DNA of 64,000 nt from Clostridium jeddahitimonense (GTDB taxonomy: Bacteria; Bacillota; Clostridia; Clostridiales; Clostridiaceae): contig LM994670.1 in NCBI GenBank assembly GCA_000753455.2, positions 617,182 to 681,181 on the forward strand. The letters run 5' to 3'. Shown here piece by piece: positions 18,136 to 28,169 of this stretch; within the stretch, counting starts at the first letter, position 1; the number at the start of each line of letters is the position of its first letter. Made by a program: the position numbers and the translations under genes. The notes beneath the pieces are model-generated. The model saw only the letters and a list, made by a program, of their open reading frames with translations, did no database searches and had not been told where the DNA came from.

Positions 18136-19335
18136 ATGAGCAACTTATTGATAAAAAACGTTAATGTAGTAGATGCTTTTCAAAACTTCCATGGAGATGT
18201 ATATGTAGAGAACGGAAGAATAAAAGAAATTGGACAAGACTTAAATAAAAGTAACGTTGAGATAATAGATGGAAATAATCTAACTTTAATGCCGAGCTTT
18301 ATTGATACTCATGCGCATTTTAGAGAGCCAGGATTTACTCAAAAGGAAGATATAGAAAGTGGTTCAAAGGCTGCAGTAAAAGGCGGATATACAGGGGTTT
18401 GCTTAATGGCTAATACATGGCCAGTATGTTCAAACTACGAAGTGCTAAATGTGGTAAGAAACCGTGCAAAAGAAGTTGGGTTAACAGATATACACCAATG
18501 TGTTTCAATAACTGAAAACTTTAAAGGTAGCAGTATAGAACATTTAAATATATTTAAAGATGATAAAGAAGTAAAAGCTATATCAGATGATGGTATAGGA
18601 GTTATGGATTCAAGCATAATGATGAAGGCTATGGAAGTTGCTAGAAAAAATAACTGGGTAGTTATGTCACATGCTGAAGACAAGACATTCTCGAAGATAG
18701 ATATGAGAATGGCAGAAGATTTAATGACTATAAGAGATTTATACCTAGCAAAGGTAACTAAAGCTCATCTTCACATGGCTCATGTAAGTACAGTTGAATC
18801 AATAAATGCTATAGAGAGAGCTAAAGGAGAAGGGGTAAATGTAACTTGTGAAGTAACACCTCATCACTTAGCATTAGATAGCAGTATAAGCAATTATAGA
18901 GTAAATCCTCCTATAAGAGAAAAGGAAGATGTAAAAACTTTAATAAGAGCTATAAGAAAGGGTGTTGTAGATTGTATAGGAACAGATCACGCACCACATA
19001 CTGAGGAAGATAAGAAAAATGGAGCACCAGGAATGGTAGGATTAGAAACTGCCTTTTCAATATGCTATACAACGCTAGTTAAAGAAAATAATATATCATT
19101 AAATAAGCTAAGCGAATTAATGTCTAGAAACTCAGCTAGAATTTTAGGAATGAATAAAGGATTAATAAGCGTTGGAAAAGATGGAGATATGGTACTTGTA
19201 GATTTAAATCAAAGGGTTACTGTAGATAGAGAAAAATTCGTATCAAGAGGTAAGAACACACCTTTCCACGGAAGAGAATATTATGGCGAAGTTAAGATGA
19301 CAATAAAAGGTGGAAATGTAGTTTATAAAGCTTAA
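18136..19335 (+). CDS. pyrC: Dihydroorotase
   Basis: A 399-residue class I amidohydrolase cyclising carbamoyl-aspartate to dihydroorotate. Metal ligands appear in [10 protein letters not shown] near the N-terminus, in later His residues (SHAED, HMAHVST) and in [18 protein letters not shown] site lies just after the pyrI stop codon. The length fits the family, and the gene is internal to the operon. Confidence 0.96.
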   Translation: MSNLLIKNVNVVDAFQNFHGDVYVENGRIKEIGQDLNKSNVEIIDGNNLTLMPSFIDTHAHFREPGFTQKEDIESGSKAAVKGGYTGVCLMANTWPVCSNYEVLNVVRNRAKEVGLTDIHQCVSITENFKGSSIEHLNIFKDDKEVKAISDDGIGVMDSSIMMKAMEVARKNNWVVMSHAEDKTFSKIDMRMAEDLMTIRDLYLAKVTKAHLHMAHVSTVESINAIERAKGEGVNVTCEVTPHHLALDSSISNYRVNPPIREKEDVKTLIRAIRKGVVDCIGTDHAPHTEEDKKNGAPGMVGLETAFSICYTTLVKENNISLNKLSELMSRNSARILGMNKGLISVGKDGDMVLVDLNQRVTVDREKFVSRGKNTPFHGREYYGEVKMTIKGGNVVYKA

Positions 19336-19351
19336 GTAAGGAGAATTTTAA

Positions 19352-20224
19352 ATGGATAAATTAATAATAGATAAATTATATGAAAGAGTAGAAGAAAGAG
19401 GAGTAGTTTGCTTAGGATTAGATACAGCGCTTGATTATATACCAAGTCACGTACTAGAAGGTAGAACTGTTAGTGAAGCATTATTCGAGTTTAACAAAGA
19501 AATAATAGATGCAACTTTAGATGTTGTAGCATGTTTCAAGGTACAAATAGCTTACTATGAAGCTTTAGGAATTGAAGGATTAATAGCTTATAAGAATACA
19601 CTTCAATATTTAAGAGAAAAGGATGCAATCATAATAGCAGATATAAAAAGAGGAGATATAGCAGCAACAGCTTCTCAATATGCAAAGGCACACTTTACTG
19701 GTGATTTTGAAGCAGATTTTATAACATTAAGTCCATACATGGGAATGGATAGTATTGAGCCATACCTACCATATATGAAGGAAGGTAAAAAAGGAGTATT
19801 CGTATTAGTTAGAACTTCAAACTCTGGTGCAGAAGATTTTGAAAACCTTGATATAGTAGGAGCTAAGAAGTTATACAACGCTGTAGGTGATAAGTTAACA
19901 GAAATGGGTCAAAGTGTTAAAGGTAAATATGGATATACACAAATCGGTGGAGTAATTGGATGTACTCATGTTGAAGAAGGTAAGGAAATAAGAAGCAGAT
20001 ACAATGATATGTTCTTCTTAATCCCAGGTTATGGAGCACAAGGTGGAAAAGCTGAAGATGTAGCACTATATCTAAATAACGGAAATGGTGGAGTTGTAAA
20101 TTCATCAAGAGGAATATTATTAGCTTATAAAAAGGAAAATAGAGAAACTGAATATGCAGCATGTGCTCGTGAGGAAGCAATAAAGATGAGAGACGCTATA
20201 AGAGATGCTGTAAAAGCTATATAA
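19352..20224 (+). CDS. pyrF: Orotidine 5'-phosphate decarboxylase
   Basis: A 290-residue type 2 OMP decarboxylase (MTB/long group) producing UMP. It has VCLGLDTALDYIP at the start, catalytic IIADIKRGDIAATA and the VVNSSRGIL phosphate-loop end. AAGGAG precedes ATG by 9 bases. The length of about 290 residues distinguishes it from the 230-residue bacterial type. Confidence 0.96.
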   Translation: MDKLIIDKLYERVEERGVVCLGLDTALDYIPSHVLEGRTVSEALFEFNKEIIDATLDVVACFKVQIAYYEALGIEGLIAYKNTLQYLREKDAIIIADIKRGDIAATASQYAKAHFTGDFEADFITLSPYMGMDSIEPYLPYMKEGKKGVFVLVRTSNSGAEDFENLDIVGAKKLYNAVGDKLTEMGQSVKGKYGYTQIGGVIGCTHVEEGKEIRSRYNDMFFLIPGYGAQGGKAEDVALYLNNGNGGVVNSSRGILLAYKKENRETEYAACAREEAIKMRDAIRDAVKAI

Positions 20225-20238
20225 GGAGAGGCGATATC

Positions 20239-20976
20239 ATGAAGTATACCAAAGCAAAGATATTATCAAATGTAAAAGTAGTAGATGGAATATATAAGAT
20301 GGTAGTGGAAGACCACAATGAAGTGAATGCAGGTCAATTTTATATGTTAAAAAATCAAGGGACTACACTACTACCAAGACCTATAAGTGTATGTGAAAAA
20401 GAAGAAGGAAAAGTAACATTTTTATATGCTACTGTAGGTAAAGGTACAAAAGAATTTGCAAATCTTAGAGAAGGGGAATATATAGAATTAACAGGCCCTC
20501 TTGGAAATGGATTTGATGTAAAGAAGAAGTATGGTAATGTTGCTTTAGTTTCTGGAGGTATTGGAACAGCTCCTATGGTAGAGCTTGCTAAAAGATTAAG
20601 AGAAAATAATAAGGGTATAAAAATTGATTTTTATGCAGGCTTTAGAGATGAAATATTCTTAACAGATGAATTATGTAAGTATACTAATGAAGGATATGTC
20701 TCAACGAATACTGGGAAGTATGGACATAAAGGGTTTGTGACAGATTTATTAGAAGTTGATAAGTATGATACAGTACTGTGTTGTGGACCAGAAGTTATGA
20801 TGAAAAAGGTAGTTGATATATGTAAGGAAAAAGGTGTTCAAGTATATGTATCAATGGAAAAACACATGGCTTGTGGAGTTGGAGCATGTTTAGTATGTAC
20901 ATGCAAAACTAAAGATGGAAATAAAAGAACATGTAAAGACGGTCCAGTTTTTGATGGAAACTATGTTGAACTATAG
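20239..20976 (+). CDS. pyrK: Dihydroorotate dehydrogenase B, electron-transfer subunit
   Basis: A 245-residue FAD and [2Fe-2S] subunit that links PyrD to NAD+. FAD/NAD domains show LLPRPISVC and SGGIGTAPMVELA. The C-terminal cluster cysteines are in CGVGACLVCTC and a later RTCKDGPVF. The site AAGGAG is 11 bases before ATG. It is paired with pyrD, 19 bases downstream. Confidence 0.96.
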   Translation: MKYTKAKILSNVKVVDGIYKMVVEDHNEVNAGQFYMLKNQGTTLLPRPISVCEKEEGKVTFLYATVGKGTKEFANLREGEYIELTGPLGNGFDVKKKYGNVALVSGGIGTAPMVELAKRLRENNKGIKIDFYAGFRDEIFLTDELCKYTNEGYVSTNTGKYGHKGFVTDLLEVDKYDTVLCCGPEVMMKKVVDICKEKGVQVYVSMEKHMACGVGACLVCTCKTKDGNKRTCKDGPVFDGNYVEL

Positions 20977-20995
20977 TAACTAAGGAGTACGTGAT

Positions 20996-21892
20996 ATGTT
21001 AAAGGTTAATATAAATGGAGTAGATTTTAAAAATCCTGTAATAGCAGCATCTGGAACATTTGGCTTCGGAAGTGAATACAATGAGTTTTACGATGTTGGG
21101 ATGCTTGGAGGAATATCATCAAAGGGATTAACACTAAATCCTAAGGATGGTAATAATGGAATAAGAGTTTTTGAAACACCATCAGGAATGATGAATTCAG
21201 TTGGACTTCAAAACCCAGGAATAGATAGATTTATATCTGAAGAACTTCCAAAGATGAAAAAGTTAAACACTAACGTTATAGCTAATGTTGGTGGAGGTTG
21301 TATCGAAGATTACGAAATGGCAGTTGAAAAGCTAAGAGGAACAGATATAGATATGATAGAACTTAACATATCTTGCCCTAATGTTAAGTCAGGGGGGATG
21401 GCTTTTGGAATTAAATCAGAAGTAGCTTATGATGTTGTATCGAAGATAAAGAAAATAGCAGATAAGCCTTTAATGGTTAAGCTATCACCTAATGCTGAAA
21501 ATATAGTAGAGATGGCATTAGAATGTGAAAGAGCTGGAGCGGATTCAATTTCATTAATAAATACGCTTAAAGGATTAGCAATAGATCCATATAAGAGAAA
21601 GCCAGTATTCGATAATGTTTATGCAGGGGTTTCAGGACCAGCAGTTAAACCAGTAGCGCTTAGAATGGTTCATGAAGTAGCAAAGGCTGTAAGCGTACCA
21701 GTAATAGGTCTGGGTGGTATAGTTTCAGGAATTGATGCTATAGAGTTTATGATGGCTGGAGCAAGTGCAGTTCAAATAGGAACAGTTAATTTCTTTAATC
21801 CTAATGCAGGTAAAGAGGTTATAGAGCAAATGGAACAGTTCTGTAAGGAACAAGGTATAAAAGATATAAATGAAATAATAGGAATTATATAA
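20996..21892 (+). CDS. pyrD: Dihydroorotate dehydrogenase B, catalytic subunit
   Basis: A 298-residue class 1B FMN enzyme oxidising dihydroorotate to orotate. It has [19 protein letters not shown] with the catalytic Cys, and the FMN-binding [17 protein letters not shown] precedes ATG. The next gene, carA, follows after 255 bases, an unusually long gap inside a compact operon. Confidence 0.97.
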   Translation: MLKVNINGVDFKNPVIAASGTFGFGSEYNEFYDVGMLGGISSKGLTLNPKDGNNGIRVFETPSGMMNSVGLQNPGIDRFISEELPKMKKLNTNVIANVGGGCIEDYEMAVEKLRGTDIDMIELNISCPNVKSGGMAFGIKSEVAYDVVSKIKKIADKPLMVKLSPNAENIVEMALECERAGADSISLINTLKGLAIDPYKRKPVFDNVYAGVSGPAVKPVALRMVHEVAKAVSVPVIGLGGIVSGIDAIEFMMAGASAVQIGTVNFFNPNAGKEVIEQMEQFCKEQGIKDINEIIGII

Positions 21893-22147
21893 ATATTAGA
21901 TAGAGAAATATGGTACACCTATTCAAGTTAATTTAGTAGGATTACTTAAAGCGTATTATTTACGTGAACAAAGTAAAGAAACATCTAACTAAATTAGGAT
22001 AAAGGGTAAGGAAGCACCTACTAACATATGTTGGTAGGTGTAAAACATATATAGGTTAGATTTCTAAAATTAGAGACTTAGAATCTTACTTAACGTCACC
22101 TAGCTAAATTAAAATTTAGAGGTTCGCTTATGGGAGGAAACATAAAT
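21893..22147 (+). other. Structured intergenic region between pyrD and carA
   Basis: A non-coding stretch of about 255 bases. It begins with GAGAAATAT and the mini-palindrome GGTACACC (21903-21919), the same unit as in the hairpin array at 29.8 kb. TTAATTTAGT (21928-21937) can pair with ACTAAATTAG (21988-21997). A near-perfect 26-base dyad, CACCTAC...GTAGGTG, lies at 22015-22040. An inverted copy of the interspersed repeat sits at 22089-22127 just before the carA site. No T run marks a terminator. Confidence 0.6.
22089..22127 (-). repeat. Interspersed structured repeat, copy 2
   Basis: Read on the minus strand it gives GCGAACCT, CTAAATTTTAATTTAG and CTAGGTGACGTTAAG, aligning closely with the copy at 62697. 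It ends 21 bases before the carA start codon, so it lies in the carA leader. Confidence 0.65.
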
Positions 22148-23197
22148 ATGAAAGCAAGACTTATACTTGAAAATGGGATGATATTCGAAGGAAATGCATT
22201 TGGACACTTAAAAGATAGTGTGGGAGAAGTAGTATTCACTACTGGGATGACAGGATACCAAGAGGTATTAACAGATCCATCTTATTACGGACAAATAGTA
22301 ACTATGACATATCCACTAATAGGGAACTATGGAATCAACTTAGAAGATAATGAATCTGAGACTCCAAATGTAAAAGGATTTATAGTAAGAGAGAAGTGTA
22401 ACTTCCCGAATAACTTTAGATGTGAAATCGGATTAGAAGATTACTTAAAGCAAAACAAGATAATTGGGTTAGAAGGAATAGATACAAGAGCTTTAACTAA
22501 GGTATTAAGAAATAATGGAACTATGAGAGGAATAATATCTTTAGAGGCAGAAACATTACAAGATGTGGAAGGAAAGATTAAGGCTTTCTCAAATAAAGAA
22601 GCTGTTAGTATAGTTTCAACAGAAAAACCTTATACAATAGAAGGAACTGGTAAGCACGTTGCAATAATGGACTTTGGAATAAAAACAAACATTATAAGAA
22701 ATTTCAAAAAAAGAGGTTGCAAAATTACAGTATTCCCAATGAACACAAGGGCAGAAGAAATATTAGCAGTTAACCCTGACTTAGTATTCTTATCAAATGG
22801 ACCTGGAGATCCAGAAGATTTAGGAAGCGTAATAGAAAATATTAAGAAGATAGTTGGAGTTAAGCCGATAGTTGGAATATGTTTAGGACATCAATTATTA
22901 GGGTTAACACTAGGTGGGAAAACTACTAAGTTAAAGTTCGGACACAGAGGATGTAACCATCCAGTAAAAGACTTAGAAAGAAATAAGGTACACATAACTT
23001 CTCAAAACCACGGATATGTAGTTTATGAATTACCAGAAGGTGTAGTTGCAACTCATATAAATATAAACGATGGAACAATAGAGGGAATGAAACATACTAC
23101 TTTACCGATATACTCAGTTCAATTCCATCCGGAGGCTGCAGCAGGTCCAAAGGATAGCGAATATATATTTGATAGATTTATGGAATATGCACTATAG
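22148..23197 (+). CDS. carA: Carbamoyl-phosphate synthase small subunit
   Basis: A 349-residue glutaminase subunit. Residues 1-150 are the CPSase small-chain domain (FEGNAFGHLKDSVGEVVF) and 170-345 are the class I amidotransferase with GICLGHQLLG (nucleophile Cys) and the HPEAAAGP histidine. The ATG at 22148 is preceded by GGGAGG; an earlier in-frame ATG at 22130 overlaps that site. It is followed 13 bases on by carB. Confidence 0.96.
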   Translation: MKARLILENGMIFEGNAFGHLKDSVGEVVFTTGMTGYQEVLTDPSYYGQIVTMTYPLIGNYGINLEDNESETPNVKGFIVREKCNFPNNFRCEIGLEDYLKQNKIIGLEGIDTRALTKVLRNNGTMRGIISLEAETLQDVEGKIKAFSNKEAVSIVSTEKPYTIEGTGKHVAIMDFGIKTNIIRNFKKRGCKITVFPMNTRAEEILAVNPDLVFLSNGPGDPEDLGSVIENIKKIVGVKPIVGICLGHQLLGLTLGGKTTKLKFGHRGCNHPVKDLERNKVHITSQNHGYVVYELPEGVVATHININDGTIEGMKHTTLPIYSVQFHPEAAAGPKDSEYIFDRFMEYAL

Positions 23198-23210
23198 GAG
23201 GAATTAGAGA

Positions 23211-26200
23211 ATGCCATTAAATAAAGATATTAAAAAAGTTTTAGTTATAGGGTCAGGACCAATCATTATAGGACAAGCAGCAGAGTTTGATTATTCAGGA
23301 ACTCAAGCATGTCAAGCTTTAAAAGAAGAAGGTGTAGAAGTTGTATTAGTTAACTCTAATCCAGCTACTATAATGACAGATAAAGAAGTAGCAGATAAAA
23401 TTTACATAGAGCCATTAACAGTAGAGTTTGTTGAAAAGGTAATAGCCAAAGAAAGACCAGATAGTCTTTTAACAGGTATGGGAGGTCAAACAGGACTTAA
23501 CCTTGCAGTAGACTTAGCTGATGCTGGAATTTTAGATAAATACAATGTCAAAGTTATAGGTACTTCAATAGCATCTATTAAAGAAGGGGAAGATAGAGAA
23601 TTATTTAGAGATATGATGAACAGAATAAACGAACCTGTTATCATATCTGAAATAATAACTGACATGGAATCAGGAATATCTTTTGCTAATAAGATAGGAT
23701 ATCCAGTTATAGTAAGACCTGCATATACACTAGGAGGAACTGGTGGTGGAATAGCTGAGAATGAAGAAGAGTTAAGAACTATTCTTGCGTCAGGATTACA
23801 ATTAAGCACAATTGGACAAGTTTTATTAGAAAAATCAGTTAAAGGTTGGAAAGAGATAGAGTACGAAGTAATGAGGGACTCTTACGGAAACTGTATAACT
23901 GTATGTAACATGGAAAACATTGACCCAGTTGGTATTCATACTGGAGATAGTATAGTTGTAGCCCCATCTCAAACATTATCAGATAAAGAATACCAAATGC
24001 TTAGAACTTCAGCTATAAACATAATAAATGCTGTAGGAATCGAAGGTGGATGTAACGTACAATTTGCTTTAAATCCAAACTCATTTGAATATGCAGTTAT
24101 AGAAATCAACCCAAGAGTTTCAAGATCCTCAGCTCTTGCATCAAAAGCTACAGGATACCCAATAGCTAAGCTTGCAGCTAAGATAGCTTTAGGATATGGA
24201 TTAGATGAAATTAAAAATGCGGTAACTCAAAAGACATATGCATGCTTTGAGCCAACATTAGACTACGTAGTAGTTAAGATACCAAAATGGCCTTTCGATA
24301 AGTTCTTCACAGCAGACAGAGCTTTAGGAACAAAGATGATGGCAACTGGAGAAATAATGGCTATAGGTGCTAATTTAGAAGCTGCATTATTAAAAGGGAT
24401 AAGAAGTTTAGAAATAGGTAAATACTCTTTAGACCATCCAAAGTTTAAAGAAATGAGCATACAAGAATTAAAAGAAGCTGTGATGAAGCCAGATGATGAA
24501 AGATTGTTTGCACTTACAGAAATGATAAGAAGAGATTACAGAATTGAAAGTATCGCAAAGATAACTGGAATTGATATATTCTTCTTAGAAAAATTCAAGT
24601 GGATAGTTCATGAAGAAACAAGATTAAAATTAAGCAAGATAGATGATTTAGATAAAGAATGGTTATTAAATCTTAAAAAGAAGGGATTCTCTGATAAGGC
24701 TATAGCAGATATGTTAAGAGTTAAACCAGACGATATCTACAGATTAAGAAACATATGGAATATAAAACCTGCTTACAAGATGGTTGATACTTGTGGAGGA
24801 GAATTCGAAGCACTATCACCATACTACTACTCAACTTATGAGCAATATGATGAAGTAGAAGTTTCTGATAAGAAGAAGGTTATAGTTATAGGTTCAGGTC
24901 CGATCAGAATAGGGCAAGGTATAGAGTTTGACTATGCTTCAGTTCACTGTGTAATGGCATTAAAGAAGATGGGAATTGAAACTATAATAGTTAATAACAA
25001 TCCAGAAACAGTAAGTACAGACTTCAATATTTCAGATAAGCTTTACTTTGAACCATTAACTGAAGAAGATGTATTAAACATAATAGAAAAAGAAAATCCA
25101 TATGGAGTAATTCTTCAATTTGGTGGGCAAACTGCAATCAAGCTTGCAAACTTCTTAAAAGAAAAAGGAATAAAAACTTTAGGAACTACAGCAGATCAAA
25201 TAGATATGGCTGAAGACAGAGAAAAGTTTGAAGAGTTATTAGAAAAATTTGATATAGCTAGACCTAAGGGTAAAGGTGTTTGGACTTTAGAAGAAGGTAT
25301 AGAAGAAGCTAGAAGATTAAGATTCCCTGTACTAGTAAGACCATCATACGTTCTTGGAGGACAAGGTATGGAAATAACTCATGATGAAGAAGAGTTAACA
25401 TACTACTTAAAGAATGCATTTATGAAGGATAAGAAAAATCCAATACTTATAGATAAATATTTAATGGGTAGAGAAATCGAAGTTGATGCTATATCTGATG
25501 GAGAAAACATTCTTATCCCAGGTATAATGGAACACTTAGAAAGAGCTGGAGTTCACTCAGGAGACTCAGTAACTATGTACCCAAGCCAAAACATCTGTGA
25601 TAAAATAAAGACTCAAGTGTTAGATTACACTAAGAAGTTAGCTTTAGCTATAGGAATAAAAGGAATGATAAACATTCAGTTCATTGAGTTTGAAGGAAAC
25701 CTTTATGTAATAGAAGTTAACCCAAGAGCTTCAAGAACAGTTCCATATATAAGTAAGGTAAGTGGAGTTCCAATAGTTGATTTAGCTACTAAGGTTATGC
25801 TTGGACAAAAGCTTGTTGACCTAGGATACGGGGTAGACGTATATCCAGAACCAGAATTAGTTTCAGTTAAGGTTCCAGTGTTCTCAACTCAAAAGTTACC
25901 AAAGGTTGAAGTATCTTTAGGGCCTGAAATGAAATCTACAGGAGAAGTTTTAGGGGTAGGTAGAGATGTTAAAGAAGCTTTATACAAAGGATTTGTTGGT
26001 GGAAGTATGTATCCTTCAATGGAAAAAGGAAAGATATTAGCTACAATTAATAAGCACGATAAAGCTGAATTCCTACCAATAGCAAAAGACTTAGCTAAAG
26101 CAGGATATAAGTTTGTTGCCACAGAAGGAACTTGCCAATTATTAAAAGAAGCAGGAATTGACTGTGAAATAGTTAGAAAACTTAATGAAGCTTCACCAAA

Positions 26201-26420
26201 CATTTTAGATGTAGTTAAGAATAAAGAAGTAGATTTAGTTGTAAATACTCCAACTAAGGGTAATGATTCTAAGAGAGATGGATTCTTAATTAGAAGAGCT
26301 GCTATAGAAAGAAATACCGGAGTAATAACAGCATTAGATACATTAAGAGCTATAGCTGATGTTAAGGTTAATGAAATAGATAAGAGAAACTTAGAAGTAT
26401 TTGATATAGCTAATGTTTAG
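23211..26420 (+). CDS. carB: Carbamoyl-phosphate synthase large subunit
   Basis: A 1069-residue synthetase with two homologous ATP-grasp halves (each beginning with a GSGPI.IGQ..EFDYSG/AS motif) and a C-terminal MGS-like allosteric domain from about 940. It makes carbamoyl phosphate from bicarbonate, ATP and the ammonia passed from CarA. AGGAGG lies 9 bases before ATG. It is the last gene of the pyrimidine operon and is followed by a strong terminator. Confidence 0.97.
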   Translation: MPLNKDIKKVLVIGSGPIIIGQAAEFDYSGTQACQALKEEGVEVVLVNSNPATIMTDKEVADKIYIEPLTVEFVEKVIAKERPDSLLTGMGGQTGLNLAVDLADAGILDKYNVKVIGTSIASIKEGEDRELFRDMMNRINEPVIISEIITDMESGISFANKIGYPVIVRPAYTLGGTGGGIAENEEELRTILASGLQLSTIGQVLLEKSVKGWKEIEYEVMRDSYGNCITVCNMENIDPVGIHTGDSIVVAPSQTLSDKEYQMLRTSAINIINAVGIEGGCNVQFALNPNSFEYAVIEINPRVSRSSALASKATGYPIAKLAAKIALGYGLDEIKNAVTQKTYACFEPTLDYVVVKIPKWPFDKFFTADRALGTKMMATGEIMAIGANLEAALLKGIRSLEIGKYSLDHPKFKEMSIQELKEAVMKPDDERLFALTEMIRRDYRIESIAKITGIDIFFLEKFKWIVHEETRLKLSKIDDLDKEWLLNLKKKGFSDKAIADMLRVKPDDIYRLRNIWNIKPAYKMVDTCGGEFEALSPYYYSTYEQYDEVEVSDKKKVIVIGSGPIRIGQGIEFDYASVHCVMALKKMGIETIIVNNNPETVSTDFNISDKLYFEPLTEEDVLNIIEKENPYGVILQFGGQTAIKLANFLKEKGIKTLGTTADQIDMAEDREKFEELLEKFDIARPKGKGVWTLEEGIEEARRLRFPVLVRPSYVLGGQGMEITHDEEELTYYLKNAFMKDKKNPILIDKYLMGREIEVDAISDGENILIPGIMEHLERAGVHSGDSVTMYPSQNICDKIKTQVLDYTKKLALAIGIKGMINIQFIEFEGNLYVIEVNPRASRTVPYISKVSGVPIVDLATKVMLGQKLVDLGYGVDVYPEPELVSVKVPVFSTQKLPKVEVSLGPEMKSTGEVLGVGRDVKEALYKGFVGGSMYPSMEKGKILATINKHDKAEFLPIAKDLAKAGYKFVATEGTCQLLKEAGIDCEIVRKLNEASPNILDVVKNKEVDLVVNTPTKGNDSKRDGFLIRRAAIERNTGVITALDTLRAIADVKVNEIDKRNLEVFDIANV

Positions 26421-26459
26421 TTGAAAAAGATAAATTTTAAATTAATACTTAAAAGTTAG

Positions 26460-26491
26460 AGTGCAAATCAGGGGTGGTTTGCACTTCTTTT
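26460..26491 (+). terminator. Terminator of the pyrimidine operon
   Basis: An 11-bp stem, AGTGCAAATCA with TGGTTTGCACT (one G-U pair), loop GGGG, then TCTTTT. Confidence 0.85.
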
Positions 26492-26617
26492 ATGTTATTT
26501 TAAGAGATTAAAACAGAGTGCGGAAAAATATATATAAATGATATGCTTATTTATATATAATATAAGATATAAAGTAAGGAACGATTGTATTATATAGTTT
26601 GCTAATAGGGGGATAAT

Positions 26618-27454
26618 ATGAAAAGTATAAAGAAAATAACAGTTTTTTTAATTTTTATTTTCATTCTAATTATTGTTACTTTATATTGTAATAGATTCAT
26701 AGAGATAAATAAATTTCTTAATTATGATGTGAATTCAAATATGTTTACAAGATTTGATTTAACTGTATATTTAGAAGATGAAATAATAACTAATATTGCT
26801 ACAAGTCCTAGTGATTACAGTGATAGAATCGAACTTATAAAAAATCTAAAAAAACTTGAAAAGATCAAGTTTAATGACTTCAGCGAAAAAAGAGATGTAG
26901 ATATGGCAATTATTATCCAAGATGAAAAACTATTAAATAAAAATAATTACAATACCTATTTTGCAAATATAAGTATTTATCTAGAAGATAATATTATTTG
27001 TTTAAATATACTAAGAGAATTACACAATGAAAATTCATCAATTAAGAAAGTATATTATAAAATGAATGATAATTCAAAAAAACTAGTAGAAAAGATAATC
27101 GATGATGCTATAAATGAACAATATAATATAAAACCTAATGTAGTTTATTATGTTTTAAATAATGAGTATTTTTATAATACTGATATTAGTGAATTAAAAC
27201 GAGAATATAGCTGTTATGATGGTATTAAAGATGATAAATATCCATTCACAACTTTAATATCATTAGATAAAGTAAATGATATTAAAGAGTTCAGAGAAAA
27301 TTTATTTATTAATGATATAGATGAATTAAATTTACTACCAAATACAATTGTAAGTCGCAACGTATTGAATCAATGGAAATCACAAAATTATGATGGTTCA
27401 GGTAGTTATAGTGATAAGTCACCTAAAGGACTAACCTATTCTAAAATACAATGA
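26618..27454 (+). CDS. Membrane-anchored protein of unknown function
   Basis: A 278-residue protein with a single N-terminal membrane segment (about 6-26) and a polar, Asn- and Asp-rich extracellular part. I do not recognise the family. GGGGG precedes ATG by 7 bases. The C-terminus is low-complexity (SGSYSDKSPKG). Downstream sequence to 28080 looks like gene remains, so this locus may be a variable or decaying spot. Codon use resembles the neighbours, with no sign of foreign base composition. Confidence 0.6.
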   Translation: MKSIKKITVFLIFIFILIIVTLYCNRFIEINKFLNYDVNSNMFTRFDLTVYLEDEIITNIATSPSDYSDRIELIKNLKKLEKIKFNDFSEKRDVDMAIIIQDEKLLNKNNYNTYFANISIYLEDNIICLNILRELHNENSSIKKVYYKMNDNSKKLVEKIIDDAINEQYNIKPNVVYYVLNNEYFYNTDISELKREYSCYDGIKDDKYPFTTLISLDKVNDIKEFRENLFINDIDELNLLPNTIVSRNVLNQWKSQNYDGSGSYSDKSPKGLTYSKIQ

Positions 27455-27487
27455 TTTACCGTTTGACTAACAAGATTAAAGATTTAG

Positions 27488-27565
27488 AATAATAAATTAG
27501 ATAAATTATTACCATTTGTAGGTAAAGATATATCGGAAGAGCTTTTAAATAAAAGATTAGATTAG
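27488..27565 (+). pseudogene. Possible 3' gene remnant
   Basis: An open frame without start or ribosome binding site encodes a plausible C-terminus (NNKLDKLLPFVGKDISEE, then LLNKRLD and stop). Just upstream, in another frame, LTNKIKDLE is followed by stops. It looks like the end of a broken gene, but it is too short to identify. Confidence 0.35.
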
Positions 27566-27578
27566 GATTAATATGAAA

Positions 27579-27806
27579 TTAAAAGAAATTATAAAATGAT
27601 ACAATTAAAATTAAATTCCAAATTGCGTACGGGGCTACTATTTTTTTGAGATTTTTTCTATAAGTAACATGAGTGAAACTCAAAATTTTAATTTTGTTAG
27701 TTGAGCTTACATCTTTGACGTTAGGAAAAGATGCATCCTTAAATGTTAATAATGCTATTAAGAATATACCTGCTGTAAATAGTAACATTAAATCTTCGTT
27801 ACTCAT
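27579..27806 (-). CDS. Putative holin-like small toxin
   Basis: Up to 75 residues, starting MSNEDLMLLFTAGIFLIALL. This short acidic start plus one membrane helix is typical of the holin-like toxin family often found in type I toxin-antitoxin loci. A very strong GGGAGGTGAT site lies 6 bases before ATG. The tail after residue 22 is unusually long and polar, and includes an interspersed repeat copy, so the gene may have been extended by insertion. An antisense RNA from the plus strand would be expected but was not identified. Confidence 0.55.
   Translation of the reverse strand: MSNEDLMLLFTAGIFLIALLTFKDASFPNVKDVSSTNKIKILSFTHVTYRKNLKKIVAPYAIWNLILIVSFYNFF
27673..27710 (+). repeat. Interspersed structured repeat, copy 3
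   Basis: GTGAAACT, CAAAATTTTAATTTTG, then TTAGTTGAGCTTACA. Both stem arms have changed from the other copies (CTAAAT to CAAAAT and ATTTAG to ATTTTG), which keeps the pairing. It lies inside the toxin-like gene on the opposite strand. Confidence 0.6.
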
Positions 27807-27921
27807 CAGTATCACCTCCCTTCTAAAAGAGGTAAAGTGATACCAGTAGCCCACATTCAACTATGTAAATTATACTTTTGAATTATACCATAATTATGTA
27901 GAATATATACACAATAATAAA

Positions 27922-28059
27922 ATGGAAATTATAACTATGCCAACTTGGAAAGTACCAATAGGTATTATTTTTTATCATGGAGTAGTAATAATATATACTT
28001 TATTTCATTACAAAGATTTTGGGGTATTCAATAAAAGTGAAGTACAGATACTAAAGTGA
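27922..28059 (+). CDS. Possible small membrane ORF or remnant
   Basis: A 45-codon frame with one hydrophobic stretch (VPIGIIFYHGVVIIYTLF). There is no ribosome binding site before the ATG, and it ends upstream of a terminator hairpin at 28083-28125. It may be the remains of a longer membrane protein gene rather than an active gene. Confidence 0.25.
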   Translation: MEIITMPTWKVPIGIIFYHGVVIIYTLFHYKDFGVFNKSEVQILK

Positions 28060-28082
28060 TTTTAATGTATAGATTAATATAT

Positions 28083-28125
28083 AAGAGCTAACTAGAAAAT
28101 AAAAATTGTAATTAGCTCTTTTTAA
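28083..28125 (+). terminator. Terminator hairpin
   Basis: AAGAGCTAA pairs with TTAGCTCTT (9 bp) and is followed by TTTAATATTT on the plus strand. It may also help end the convergent dusA transcript. Confidence 0.6.
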
Positions 28126-28169
28126 TATTTAAAAGATATCTTATAGTTTAATAAAAGTTACTACCAAAA

